Source: Olsenella uli (lineage in GTDB: Bacteria; Actinomycetota; Coriobacteriia; Coriobacteriales; Atopobiaceae). From it: DNA of 64,000 nucleotides. The stretch spans positions 62,001-126,000 of the forward strand of contig NZ_JACJKN010000005.1 in NCBI RefSeq assembly GCF_016900775.1. Direction: 5' to 3'. This document shows, in pieces, positions 25,135 to 33,567 of this stretch. The position numbers were made by a program, and so were the translations under genes. Every line of letters begins with the position of its first letter. Position 1 is the first letter of the stretch. The notes beneath the pieces were generated by a model that was given only the letters and a program-made list of their open reading frames with translations, made no database searches and was not told the DNA's origin.

Positions 25135-26337
25135 TTGCATGTCGACATCCGCCGCCAGACGCGGCTCTACTACGCCTACGTGGCGCTCTCCAACCTGTCC
25201 ATGATCTCCGTGGTCATGAATCTCTACCTCGCCCACCTGGGCTTCTCGCTCTACCAGATCGGCATCCTGCTGGGTATCCTGCAGGTGGCAAACACCGTCC
25301 TCGAGATCCCGACCGGCTTTGTGGCCGACCGCTTCGGCAACCGGGCGAGCCTGATCTTTGCCCTCGCGCTGCAGATGGCGGCCTACGCGCTCATACCGCT
25401 TGCGGGGGCGCTGCCCGCCATGGCGGCCGTGATGGTGCTGCTCGCGCTCGCCAACACGCTCACCACGGGGTGCGCCTCGGCCATCGTCACCAACGCGCTT
25501 CTCGCCGAGGGGCGCTCCGACCAGCTCACCGACCTCTCCGCACGCTCCGGCGTCATCTTCTACCTCTGCTACGGCGTGGCCGCGCTGGCCTCGGGCTGGC
25601 TCAGCGAGCAGAGCTACGAGCTCGTGATCGCCCTCAGCGTGGGCTGCCTCGCGGGGGCGCTCACGGCCGTGGCGCTCATGCGAGAAGTGCGGGCCGGGGG
25701 CGAGAAGGACGGCGGAGACCGACCGATTCGCGTCCGCGAGGCCGCGCGCTACGTGGTCTCCAACCGGCCGGCGCTCTACTATGCGCTCGTGGAGGGCGCC
25801 GTGGCGTGGTCGATGGTCCCGGTGGACGACTTCTACAACAACTACCTGCACGACTTCCTGGGCATCCCGCTACCGCTCGTGGGCGTGGTCGTGGCCGCGC
25901 AGTTTGTGGCGGCGAGCCTCGCCGGGCTTGCGAGCTCGCGGCTTGCGCGCCATGTGCCCGAGGGGCTCGTCGCGCGCGTGGGGCCGGCGGTGACGGTGGC
26001 GGTCTTCCTGTGCTTTGCGCTCGCCCCGGACCCGCGCGCGGCCATCGCGCTCTACCTGCTAGGACTTGCGACGTTTCGGCTCACCAACCCGGTGCGCTCC
26101 AAGCTGCTGAGCCTCGGGGTCGACGCGCGTTTCCGCGTGACCGTGGCCTCGTTCAGCTCCATCGCGATCTCGCTTCTGTCCGCGGTCTCGCAGCCGATCT
26201 TCGGCTGGCTATCGGGGGCGCTCGGCATGCGCGCCGCGATGGTGGTCCTCATGGCGATCACGCTGGCTCTTCTCGCCGCGATCAACCTCGCGTTTCCGGA
26301 CGCGACGTCCGCGGACGCGGTCGAAGGGGGCAACTGA
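25135..26337 (+). CDS. MFS transporter (probable drug efflux)
   Basis: This is a major facilitator protein of about 400 residues with 11-12 predicted membrane helices. Helices 1-2 surround LAHLGFSLYQIGILLGI and the loop 2-3 signature is GFVADRFGNRASL (GxxxDRxGRR-like), typical of the family. The frame is open from 25063; I prefer TTG 25135 because it follows AGGGAAAGG and gives a short N-terminus before helix 1 (HVDIRRQTRLYYAYVALS). The first 24 residues of the longer form look non-coding. The leader peptide and attenuator upstream suggest induction by a ribosome-targeting compound, which fits drug export; this is inference. Driven by proton gradient in the family. Confidence 0.85.
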   Translation: MHVDIRRQTRLYYAYVALSNLSMISVVMNLYLAHLGFSLYQIGILLGILQVANTVLEIPTGFVADRFGNRASLIFALALQMAAYALIPLAGALPAMAAVMVLLALANTLTTGCASAIVTNALLAEGRSDQLTDLSARSGVIFYLCYGVAALASGWLSEQSYELVIALSVGCLAGALTAVALMREVRAGGEKDGGDRPIRVREAARYVVSNRPALYYALVEGAVAWSMVPVDDFYNNYLHDFLGIPLPLVGVVVAAQFVAASLAGLASSRLARHVPEGLVARVGPAVTVAVFLCFALAPDPRAAIALYLLGLATFRLTNPVRSKLLSLGVDARFRVTVASFSSIAISLLSAVSQPIFGWLSGALGMRAAMVVLMAITLALLAAINLAFPDATSADAVEGGN

Positions 26338-26410
26338 CATGCGCGCTGATCCGCAGCACATCAGTTGGGACCAGACCTCAACATACATACCGCAAGAGAA
26401 GGGCGTGAAC

Positions 26411-26908
26411 ATGCTTCAGATACGAGAAATGCGGGGGCACGATATTCCCGAGAAGGCCGTCGTCCATGCGCAGACGTGGCGGGAAACCTATGCGGGAATG
26501 CTCCCCGACGAGCTTAACGCGCACATTACGCCGCAGTTCGCCGAGCGCCTCGCACATGAGCAGGCCGATTGGCTCACGACGCTCGTGGCGCTCTGGGACG
26601 GCCACATAGTAGGATACGCAAGCTTCTCCGCGGCACGCGAGCAGCTTGGGCGGGCCGACGCGACAGAGCTCTGCAACCTCTATGTGCTTCGCTCGCATCA
26701 GGGGCTCGGCGTAGGCTGGGCACTTGTCGATGCAGTCCGGGAGCGCATTGGCGAGAGCGACCTCGTGCTCACCGTGTTTGCAAGAAACGAGCAAGCGCAG
26801 GGGTTCTACCAGCACGTTGGTTTCAGGCTGACGGGACGGATGTTCCACGATGACGAGGCGGGCGACGAGCTCGAGATGCTGCTCGCTCAGTCGCCCGCGC
26901 GACCCTAG
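26411..26908 (+). CDS. GNAT family N-acetyltransferase
   Basis: A 165-residue single-domain GNAT enzyme: IREMRGHDIPEKAVVHAQTW start, central ATELCNLYVLRSHQGLGVGW with the acetyl-CoA loop (HQGLGVGWAL) and the late RNEQAQGFYQHVGFRLTGRM segment. The AxxWxETYxG(M) segment near residue 25 is seen in many stand-alone GNAT enzymes. ATG 26411 follows GAAGGG at 7 bp. Codon use looks more AT-rich than its neighbours, hinting at acquisition. It follows the MFS gene by about 70 bp and could be co-transcribed, which would pair efflux with acetylation. Substrate unknown. Confidence 0.88.
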   Translation: MLQIREMRGHDIPEKAVVHAQTWRETYAGMLPDELNAHITPQFAERLAHEQADWLTTLVALWDGHIVGYASFSAAREQLGRADATELCNLYVLRSHQGLGVGWALVDAVRERIGESDLVLTVFARNEQAQGFYQHVGFRLTGRMFHDDEAGDELEMLLAQSPARP

Positions 26909-26964
26909 GCGAGCCGACGCGCGCGGGCGAGTCCAATCTCGGGACGCACTTGAGGCAGGCGCTC

Positions 26965-27092
26965 GAGAAGTGCGGTCCTTACACACCCCTCGCGCCCGCA
27001 CTTCTCGCCAAAGCACGAGCGGGCGCCCGCACTCCCGGCCCCGCACGCCCGCAATCGCCCGCACTCGATGCCCGCACTCGCGAGTGCGGGCC
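26965..27092. repeat. 128-bp duplicated hairpin element, copy 2
   Basis: Almost identical to 24750-24877 (two mismatches), in the same orientation and again directly after a GNAT gene. The 20-bp palindrome lies 19 bp before the stop of the convergent GNAT gene at 27111, so it may also act as a bidirectional terminator. Confidence 0.9.
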
Positions 27093-27110
27093 AGCGGGCG
27101 CCGCGGCGGC

Positions 27111-27542
27111 CTACCCAGCGGGCACAAGGCGCACGTAGGCCACGCACCCCAGGCGCTCGGCGCGCGTGAAGCCGAGCGACTCGTAGAACGCACAGGTCCC
27201 GGGGCCATCATCGGCGAGAAGCTCCGTCTGGTAGACGCCGCCGAAGCGCTCGAGCACCGCGCGCACGAGGGCCCCTCCGATGCCGCGGCGGTGAAGCTCG
27301 GGCGCCACGACCACGTCCTGGAGAAAGACGATCGAGGCCCCGTCGCCCACGACGCGCGCGAACCCCACGAGCCTCTCGCCCGCAAAGGCGCCCCACACCG
27401 CAAGCGAGCCGGCAAGCGCGGCGCGGACCATCTCCGGGCGGCTCGTGTAGTTGACCCAGCCGACGGCCTGGTAGAGGTCGAGGATCTCGGCGATGCGCGC
27501 CTCGCGCTCGGCGGTCCCGAGCTCGCGAACCTCATACGTCAT
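27111..27542 (-). CDS. GNAT family N-acetyltransferase
   Basis: A 143-residue acetyltransferase with the DLYQAVGWVNYTSRPE start common to this subgroup, strand 4 IVFLQDVVVAPELHRRGIGG with the acetyl-CoA loop HRRGIGGAL, and the late CAFYESLGFTRAE segment. ATG 27542 follows GGAGGGGG. The subgroup is often called aminoglycoside- or GCN5-related but no substrate can be read from the sequence. It is convergent with the GNAT at 26411 and divergent from the flavodoxin-like gene at 27601, sharing a 58-bp promoter region. Confidence 0.9.
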   Translation of the reverse strand: MTYEVRELGTAEREARIAEILDLYQAVGWVNYTSRPEMVRAALAGSLAVWGAFAGERLVGFARVVGDGASIVFLQDVVVAPELHRRGIGGALVRAVLERFGGVYQTELLADDGPGTCAFYESLGFTRAERLGCVAYVRLVPAG

Positions 27543-27600
27543 GACAGCCCCCTCCGCGACGCGGCACTACAATGGCAGCATAGCGGAGAAGGGAGTTGCC

Positions 27601-28161
27601 ATGTGGCACGCTGACAGCCGCCCCCTGCCGGAGGACCGGCACGTGTGCGTCATCTACCTCTCGCGCGCGGGCAAGGCGCTCGACGACGAGGGTCACCTCA
27701 TGGAGGCGGAGCCCTCCCCCGCCTCGGAGGCCGCCGAAGCGCTCGAGCGGCTGCTCTGCGAGCGGCTCTTCTCGCATCGCGCTGACGCACCGCACGGGCA
27801 GAGCCTCGTTATGGTCAACGAGGTGGTCGAGAAGGGCGGCGCACTCGTCATCCAGCCCCACCTGCCGAGCATCCTCGAGCGCTACGAGACCATCGTCGTC
27901 TGCGCGCCCGTCCGGGACGGGCATCTCGCCCAGCCGGTCGAGGCGGCGCTCGCGCAGCGCGGCCCCCACGACTTCACCGGCCACGCCGTCCGGCCCGTCT
28001 GCACGCTCGCGGACAGCATGGGAACGGCTGCGGACATGGCACGCGACCTGCGGCGCGTTTGCCCGGGAGCCACCGTGGGCGAGCCGCTGGCCCTTCTCGG
28101 CGAGAAGGGCGCGGACTTCGAGCCCCAGCTCGCGGCGCACCTCGACGACTGGCTCCGCTGA
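27601..28161 (+). CDS. Flavodoxin-like protein with unusual phosphate loop
   Basis: This 186-residue protein has a flavodoxin-type layout: a first strand CVIYLSRAGK, helices between, ETIVVCAPVRDGHLAQPVEA in the middle (strand 4 region, where flavodoxins read pIWwgt.p.pv..F) and the late VCTLADSMGTAADMARDLRR helix. The FMN-phosphate loop normally reads (S/T)xTGNT; here it is SRAGKALDDEG, so FMN binding may be lost or changed. ATG 27601 follows GAGAAGGGAG. Cytosolic. Assigned by fold pattern, so the family call is moderate. No operon partner is evident. Confidence 0.6.
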   Translation: MWHADSRPLPEDRHVCVIYLSRAGKALDDEGHLMEAEPSPASEAAEALERLLCERLFSHRADAPHGQSLVMVNEVVEKGGALVIQPHLPSILERYETIVVCAPVRDGHLAQPVEAALAQRGPHDFTGHAVRPVCTLADSMGTAADMARDLRRVCPGATVGEPLALLGEKGADFEPQLAAHLDDWLR

Positions 28162-28190
28162 CGCCGTCGCTCGCCGCGCGCCGTCGTACC

Positions 28191-28217
28191 GTGCAAAAGT
28201 GCCTGTCCCTTTTGCAC
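28191..28217. repeat. Family-B palindrome at the stop of an ABC exporter
   Basis: GTGCAAAAG and CTTTTGCAC flank TGCCTGTCC; perfect 9-bp arms. It ends 1 bp before the TAG of the ABC gene at 28219. Confidence 0.88.
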
Positions 28218-28218
28218 G

Positions 28219-29934
28219 CTAGTTGCTCACCGTGAAGAGGGAGTAGAAGTAGCCGCGGGCCGCCATGAGCTCGTCGAAGGTCCCGCGCTCCACCACGCGC
28301 CCATCGCGCAGGGCAACGACCTCGTCGTAGCGCTCGAGCAGCGGCGCCTCCAGACGGTGCGTCACCACCACGCGCGTGAGCCCCTCGAGCCCCAAGATCT
28401 CCTCGCCCACCGCGCGAGCCGTCTGGTTGTCGAGCGCCGCCGTGGCCTCGTCAACCAGCAGCACCGGCGTGCGCCGCAGGAGAGCCCGCGCGATCGAGAC
28501 GCGCTGCCGCTCGCCGCCGGAGAGCGCGGAGCCGTTCTCGCCGCAGCGGAAGCCCTCGCCCTTCTCGGCCACCAGAGCCGCCAGGCCGGCGCGGCGCACG
28601 GCGTCGTCCACCGCCTCGTCGGGGAAGTCGCGAAACATCGTCACGTTGGCGCGGATCGTGTCGTCGAAGAGGAAGACGCTCTGGTCGATGAGGCTCACCA
28701 GGTCGTAGAGGCTGCCGGCCTCCACGTCGCGCAGCTCGTGGCCGTCCAGCGTAATAGAGCCCTCGTAGCCGTCGTAGCCGCCCATGAGGAGGTTGAGCAG
28801 CGTGGACTTGCCGGAACCGGAGGCGCCCACCACCGCGTAGCTGCGCCCGGCCGCAAGCTCAAGCGAGACGTCGCGCAGCACCGGCGCGCCCGGCTCGTAG
28901 CCAAAGCTCACGCCCGAGACCTCGATGCCGCGCTCGAGCCGCGAATCGATCCTCTCGCCGGCGCGCTCCGCGTTCTCGCGCGTGGCCGCGGCGAGCTTCT
29001 CCACCAGGCCCGCGGCGGCCCGTCGGCTCGCCCAGTACTGCGGCACGATGCTAATCGGCTGCATGAGGTAGTTGCACAGGTTCACAAAGATGAGCACCGT
29101 GCCGGCCGTGATCTGCCCGTCGATGGCGAGCCACGCCCCAATGAAGAACACGCCAAACTGAAGCAGCACCGAGCACAGGTCGCCGGAAACCGCGGTGATC
29201 AGGCAGTCCCACCAGTAGCGGGCGCGCTTTGCCTCCTCGGCCGCCCCGCTCGCCGCGTCGAAGAGGCCGCGCGCCTGCGCCTCGGCCTTGAAGCTCTTGA
29301 TGACGGAGAAGCCGGCCAAGAGGTCGCGCAGCTCGGAGACGAAGGCCTCGTTGCGGTCGGACACGGCGCGCTCGCGGACGGCGAGCTCGCGGCCCATGAG
29401 CACGGAGGCCGCAAGCGGCAGCAGCGAGAGCGCCACAGCGGCCAGCGTCAGCGGCACGCTGTAGAAGAGCATCATCGCGAGCGTGCCCACGAAGAGCAGC
29501 GCGTGATAGACGAGCAGGAACGACCGCTTGAGGTAGCCCTCCTCGACTGAGGCCACGTCGTTGGTGAGCAGGCTGAGGTAGCTGCCCGTGTTCTCGCGCG
29601 AGAAGGCGCGGATGCTCTTCTCGGAGAGGCGCCTGAACGCCAGCGACTTGTAGCTCACCAGCGCCCGGAACACGAAGTCCGACTTGGCGCGGTACATCCC
29701 CACGCTAATCGCAAACGACGCCACCATGAAGACGGCGCAGAGGGCGAGAAGAGCCTGGAGCCGCCCGAGGTCGCCGGCGGCGATGACGTCGATGATCTCC
29801 CCGAGCAGCCAGGAGCCGATGAGGGCCGACGGGATGTCGAGCACCGTGAGCGCGAGCGCCGCCGCGAAGCGGGCACGGTTGTGGTCGAAGAAGGCACGGA
29901 AGTACTCCCGCGCGGCAGGCGTGATGGATGTCAT
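28219..29934 (-). CDS. ABC exporter, fused permease/ATPase
   Basis: A 571-residue half-transporter, not closely similar to the four at 16-24 kb. Six membrane helices occupy residues 20-300; the ATPase has Walker A GASGSGKST (about 373), signature ALSGGERQRVSIARAL (about 471), Walker B VLLVDEATAALD (about 497) and VVTHRLEA. Alone in its unit, it likely works as a homodimer. ATG 29934 follows GGGGAGAG. No peptidase or substrate-binding domain is present. It is next to a LytTR-type two-component system on the same strand, an arrangement used for peptide or bacteriocin export and immunity; a functional link is plausible but no peptide gene is visible. Confidence 0.9.
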   Translation of the reverse strand: MTSITPAAREYFRAFFDHNRARFAAALALTVLDIPSALIGSWLLGEIIDVIAAGDLGRLQALLALCAVFMVASFAISVGMYRAKSDFVFRALVSYKSLAFRRLSEKSIRAFSRENTGSYLSLLTNDVASVEEGYLKRSFLLVYHALLFVGTLAMMLFYSVPLTLAAVALSLLPLAASVLMGRELAVRERAVSDRNEAFVSELRDLLAGFSVIKSFKAEAQARGLFDAASGAAEEAKRARYWWDCLITAVSGDLCSVLLQFGVFFIGAWLAIDGQITAGTVLIFVNLCNYLMQPISIVPQYWASRRAAAGLVEKLAAATRENAERAGERIDSRLERGIEVSGVSFGYEPGAPVLRDVSLELAAGRSYAVVGASGSGKSTLLNLLMGGYDGYEGSITLDGHELRDVEAGSLYDLVSLIDQSVFLFDDTIRANVTMFRDFPDEAVDDAVRRAGLAALVAEKGEGFRCGENGSALSGGERQRVSIARALLRRTPVLLVDEATAALDNQTARAVGEEILGLEGLTRVVVTHRLEAPLLERYDEVVALRDGRVVERGTFDELMAARGYFYSLFTVSN

Positions 29935-30080
29935 GTCTCTCCCCTGTTCAAACGAAACCAGTATGTCAGGAGAGACCTAGAGCATGACGACCTTTCGCCG
30001 GGAACAGGACGGCTCCATCATAGGGCGCGGGCGCCGCGCGGACCCACAGCTTTCGGCGAGCGGCGCCGGCCGACCGCGCC

Positions 30081-30107
30081 GTGCAAAAGTGACTGTCCCC
30101 TTTGCAC
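30081..30107. repeat. Family-B palindrome at the stop of the sensor kinase
   Basis: GTGCAAAAG, then TGACTGTCCCC, then CTTTGCAC. It ends 1 bp before the TAG of the kinase gene at 30109. Confidence 0.88.
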
Positions 30108-30108
30108 G

Positions 30109-31368
30109 CTACAGCGGCAGGCTGACCTCGGCGGCAAAGACGCCCGGCTCGTTGGCGAGGTTCAGGAAGCCCTCGTACTTCTCGACCACCGCGGCCACGC
30201 GCTTCATGCCCAGGCCGTGGTTGCCGCGCTTCTCGCTGATGTAGTTGCGCTGGTTGAAGCTCGGGTCCTCCACGGCGGAGTTCTGGATGGACGCGTAGAG
30301 CTGGCTGCCGCGCGCGGCCACGTAGACGCGCAGCCACCGGCCGTCCGCGGGCAGCGCCGCGCAGGCCTCGATCGCGTTGTCGAGCAGGTTGCCCAGGATC
30401 ACGCAGAGGTCCACGTCGTCCACCGTGAGCGCGTCGGGCACGCGCGCCTTGCATGTCACGGCCACGCCGTCGCGCTCGGCAAGGCTGAGCTTGGAGTTCA
30501 GGATGGCGTCCACCATGAGGTTGCCGGACTTGACGTAGGTGTCCACGCGGTCGAGGTCGGCCTCGAGCTCGTCGAGGTAGGCGGAGAGCTCCGCGAGCTG
30601 CCCGGCGGCGAGCTCGGCCTTCATGACCTGAAGGTGGTTGTGGTAGTCGTGGCGCCAGCCGCGCATGTCCAGGTAGATGGCGCGGATCTCGTCGTACTGG
30701 CGGGAGAGCACCTCCTGCTGGAAGCGCTCGGCCGAGCTCTCGAAGCCGCGGCGCAGGCGCGCGTAGCCCCCGGTGACGAGCGCGTAGGAGCCAAAGGCGG
30801 CGAGAAGCGCGAGCGCCGCGGAGGCGGGCGGCCCCGCGACCGTGAGCGTCCCGAGCGCGGCCATGACGCAGGCGAGAAGGGCCACGTCGCGGCGAGAGAG
30901 CGTGCCGCGGCGCCGCATGGCGAGCACGAACGCGAGCGCGAGCGGCGCCACTGTGAGCGCGGCAACGACCCGCCCGGGCGCGCGCCCCCCGAACGCGACG
31001 CACGCCAGGCCCACAAGGGCCGCCTCGGCGAGCCCGGGCGCCACGGCGGCGCGCCAGGTCAGCGCGAGCGGTTCCTCGTCGAAGAACGCGTCGAGAAGGA
31101 CGAGGGCGAACGTGACCGCGAGCCATGCAGCGGCGACGCCCCAGGGCGCCCCGGCGCGCGCCGCGCCCGAGAGGGCCCCGGTGAGCGCCCAGGTAGCCAG
31201 GTCCTCCCCGAGCCAGCCCGCGGCGAGCGCGAGCGCGCAGGTCCCGAGCGTCACCGCCCACGCGCCGCGGCTCGCGCGCAGCCGCCCGAGCGACGCGACG
31301 TGCAGGACGTAGGCGACGAGCCAGGCCGCCTGGGACCCCAGGGCCACCGCGAGCTCCGCCCCGCTCAT
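30109..31368 (-). CDS. Sensor histidine kinase, LytTR-system (AgrC/7TM) type
   Basis: This 419-residue kinase has an N-terminal block of several hydrophobic helices (about residues 1-215, Ala/Leu-rich), then a dimerisation region whose phosphoacceptor His is likely in MRGWRHDYHNHLQVMK and a C-terminal GHKL ATPase with N-box LGNLLDNAIEACAA and G-box NHGLGMKRV. Such kinases sense extracellular peptides or membrane signals and phosphorylate LytTR response regulators. ATG 31368 overlaps the regulator's stop codon (ATGA), so the pair is translationally coupled. Lying at the membrane next to an ABC exporter, it may sense what the exporter carries. Confidence 0.88.
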   Translation of the reverse strand: MSGAELAVALGSQAAWLVAYVLHVASLGRLRASRGAWAVTLGTCALALAAGWLGEDLATWALTGALSGAARAGAPWGVAAAWLAVTFALVLLDAFFDEEPLALTWRAAVAPGLAEAALVGLACVAFGGRAPGRVVAALTVAPLALAFVLAMRRRGTLSRRDVALLACVMAALGTLTVAGPPASAALALLAAFGSYALVTGGYARLRRGFESSAERFQQEVLSRQYDEIRAIYLDMRGWRHDYHNHLQVMKAELAAGQLAELSAYLDELEADLDRVDTYVKSGNLMVDAILNSKLSLAERDGVAVTCKARVPDALTVDDVDLCVILGNLLDNAIEACAALPADGRWLRVYVAARGSQLYASIQNSAVEDPSFNQRNYISEKRGNHGLGMKRVAAVVEKYEGFLNLANEPGVFAAEVSLPL

Positions 31369-32087
31369 CCGAGGGTCCCCCGGCACCACGCGAGCCACGC
31401 CTGGTTGAGCGGCTCCCAGCGCCCGCGCGCGATCGGCAGGCTCGCGCCGTCGTCCATCTCCACGTCGCGGCGGGTGATGCGCCGCACGTGCGCGAGGTTC
31501 ACCAGGCAGGAGCGGTGGCACTTCGTAAAGAGCGTCGACTCCTCAGCGAGCTCGGCCTCCACGCGCGCGAGCCCCTCCTTGCTGCGCAGGCACGTCCCGT
31601 CCGCCAGGTGCACGAGCGCGTCGTGGCCCGACCCCTCCACGTAGCAGACGCGCGAGACTACGACGCGGCTCGTCTCGCCCGCGGACTCCACCACGAGCAC
31701 GGGCTCGGCGCGCCCCAGGCGCTCCCGCGCGCGGTCGAGCGCCAAGAAGAGCCTGTCGGCGCGCGCCGGCTTGAGTAGGTAGGAGACCGCGTCCACGTCA
31801 TAGCCGTCGAAGACGTGGTCGATGATGCCGGTCACGAAGACGACCTGCGTGCGCTCGCCGCGCTCGCGCAGGAGCCGCGCGAGCTCCATGCCGCTCGCGC
31901 CGGGCATCTCTATGTCGAGCAGCGCCACGTCCGGGGCGCCGTCGTCGAGCGAGAAGAACAGCGCGTCGGCGGAGACGAACGTGTCCACGCGCGCCTCGAC
32001 GCCGCGCCCGCGCGCCCAGTCGCGCGCGAGGCCCGCGATGAGGTCCGCGGCGGCCCGCTCGTCGTCGCACACGGCAATCTGCAGCAC
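31365..32087 (-). CDS. LytTR family response regulator
   Basis: A 240-residue regulator with an N-terminal receiver domain (IAVCDDERAAADLIAGL; phosphoacceptor Asp in VALLDIEMPG; conserved Lys in YLLKPARADR) and a C-terminal LytTR DNA-binding domain (VVVSRVCYVEGSGHDALVHL, then FTKCHRSCLVNLAHVRRI). The LytTR domain binds pairs of direct repeats about two helical turns apart. GTG 32087 is chosen because it starts exactly at the receiver strand; AGGAGG lies 10 bp before. The frame extends upstream to 32183 without similarity. Two GCGTAAG repeats lie 80-110 bp upstream and may be its binding site. Confidence 0.92.
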   Translation of the reverse strand: MLQIAVCDDERAAADLIAGLARDWARGRGVEARVDTFVSADALFFSLDDGAPDVALLDIEMPGASGMELARLLRERGERTQVVFVTGIIDHVFDGYDVDAVSYLLKPARADRLFLALDRARERLGRAEPVLVVESAGETSRVVVSRVCYVEGSGHDALVHLADGTCLRSKEGLARVEAELAEESTLFTKCHRSCLVNLAHVRRITRRDVEMDDGASLPIARGRWEPLNQAWLAWCRGTLG

Positions 32088-32167
32088 GCCCTTCTCGCCT
32101 CCTCTCTGACCTAGCCATGATAGCGCTCGGAGCGCCGGGGGCGCGACGGGGGGGTCGCGCAATCCCC

Positions 32168-32196
32168 GCGTAAGAGAACGCACAGACTTGCGTAAG
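32168..32196. promoter_or_regulatory. Candidate LytTR binding site: two GCGTAAG direct repeats 22 bp apart
   Basis: GCGTAAG occurs at 32168-32174 and again at 32190-32196, a 22-bp period, in the gap between the LytTR regulator and the divergent importer operon. LytTR proteins such as AgrA bind direct repeats at that spacing. A weaker half-site (ACGTAAT) follows at 32222. A short palindrome (CTCACGCCGTGAG, 32293-32305) near the importer start is another candidate site for a different regulator. Confidence 0.45.
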
Positions 32197-32366
32197 CCGC
32201 CGGCACGGCGAGGTCAGCGAGACGTAATGGAGCGTCAGCTTTTCGAAAGCGCGGGTCGAACGGGCGACACGGCGCGCTGAGCGTCCCATAGACTCACGCC
32301 GTGAGCAAGCCGTGCGACTGGCGCGCGGCTGACCGTTTCCCATGGCACGACCCGAAGGGAGCACCT

Positions 32367-33518
32367 GTGAAGAAGAGCACCACCCACCTCGTCGGCATGC
32401 GCGCGCTCTCGCGCCGCAACTTCCTCGGCATGGTCGGCATGGCCAGCCTCGCCTGCGCCGCCGGCCTCGGCCTCACCGGCTGCGATGACGGCGGCTCGGC
32501 ACAGCCGGCCGTGGACTACAACTCGATGAGCCTCGAGGACCTCGTCGCCCAGGCGCAGGAGGAGGGCGAGATCGCCTCCGTCGGCATGCCGGACACCTGG
32601 GCCAACTGGGTCGAGACCTGGGAGGACATCGAGGCCGAGTACGGCATCACGCACGCCGACCAGGACATGTCCTCCTCCGAGGAGCTGGCGATGTTCCGCG
32701 AGGAGGGCGTCGACGGCACCAAGGACATCGGCGACGTGGGCCAGTCCTGGGGTCCCACTGCCGAGGAGCAGGAGCTCACGCTCAAGTACAAGACGAGCTA
32801 CTGGGACGAGATCCCTGACTGGGCCAAGGACGACGACGGCGACTGGGTCGTGGGCTACTACGGCACCATCTCCCTCATGTCCAACGACTCCACCGTGCCC
32901 AGCGCTCCGACGAGCTTCCAGGACCTCCTCGACGGCGACTACAACGTCTGCGTGGGCGACGTCACGGCGGCGGCCGTGGCGCAGTACGCGGTGCTCGCCG
33001 CGGCCTACGCGCTCGGCGGCGGCATCGACGACATGCAGCCCGGCTACGACTTCCTGAAGCAGCTCGCCGAGCAGGGCCGCCTCGACGTCTCCGACGCCTC
33101 GCTCGCGCGCATCGAGTCCGGCGAGATCGACGTCTGCATCAACTGGGACTACAACTCCCTCAACTACCGCGACCAGATCCTCGAGAACAACCCCAACGCG
33201 CAGTTCTCGGTCAGCATCCCGTCGGACGCCTCCGTCCAGTCCGGCTACTGCACGATCATCAACAAGAACGCGCCGCACCCGGCGGCCGCCTGCCTCGCCC
33301 GCGAGTTCATCCTCTCCGACGAGGGCCAGATCAACCTCGCGCGCGGCTACGCCACCCCGATCCGCGACGTTGAGCTGCCCGAGGACGTGGCGGCCCTGCG
33401 CCTGCCCGACGAGCAGTACGGCGACCACGTCCAGACCGTCGACGAGTCCGTCTGGAGCGGCGTGTGCCAGGACATGATCACCTGGTACCAGGAGAACATC
33501 ATCCCGATCCTCGGCTAG
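32367..33518 (+). CDS. ABC importer substrate-binding lipoprotein (Tat-type signal)
   Basis: This 383-residue protein is the extracellular solute receptor of the importer that follows. The N-terminus has a twin-arginine signal (ALSRRNFLGMVGMASL) and a lipobox LTGC near residue 35, so it is probably exported folded and anchored by lipid. The mature part belongs to the polyamine/iron/phosphonate-type binding protein class (cluster D), with GTISLMSND, PTSFQDLLDGDY and the ARGYATPIRDVELP end. GTG 32367 follows GAAGGGAG. The ligand is not readable from sequence; the linked PHP phosphoesterases hint at a phosphorylated compound. First gene of a five-gene unit. Confidence 0.88.
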   Translation: MKKSTTHLVGMRALSRRNFLGMVGMASLACAAGLGLTGCDDGGSAQPAVDYNSMSLEDLVAQAQEEGEIASVGMPDTWANWVETWEDIEAEYGITHADQDMSSSEELAMFREEGVDGTKDIGDVGQSWGPTAEEQELTLKYKTSYWDEIPDWAKDDDGDWVVGYYGTISLMSNDSTVPSAPTSFQDLLDGDYNVCVGDVTAAAVAQYAVLAAAYALGGGIDDMQPGYDFLKQLAEQGRLDVSDASLARIESGEIDVCINWDYNSLNYRDQILENNPNAQFSVSIPSDASVQSGYCTIINKNAPHPAAACLAREFILSDEGQINLARGYATPIRDVELPEDVAALRLPDEQYGDHVQTVDESVWSGVCQDMITWYQENIIPILG

Positions 33519-33567
33519 TCACAAGAAGGAGGCAGGGCCGGGTGCCGCGCGCGCCCGGCCCGCGCGT

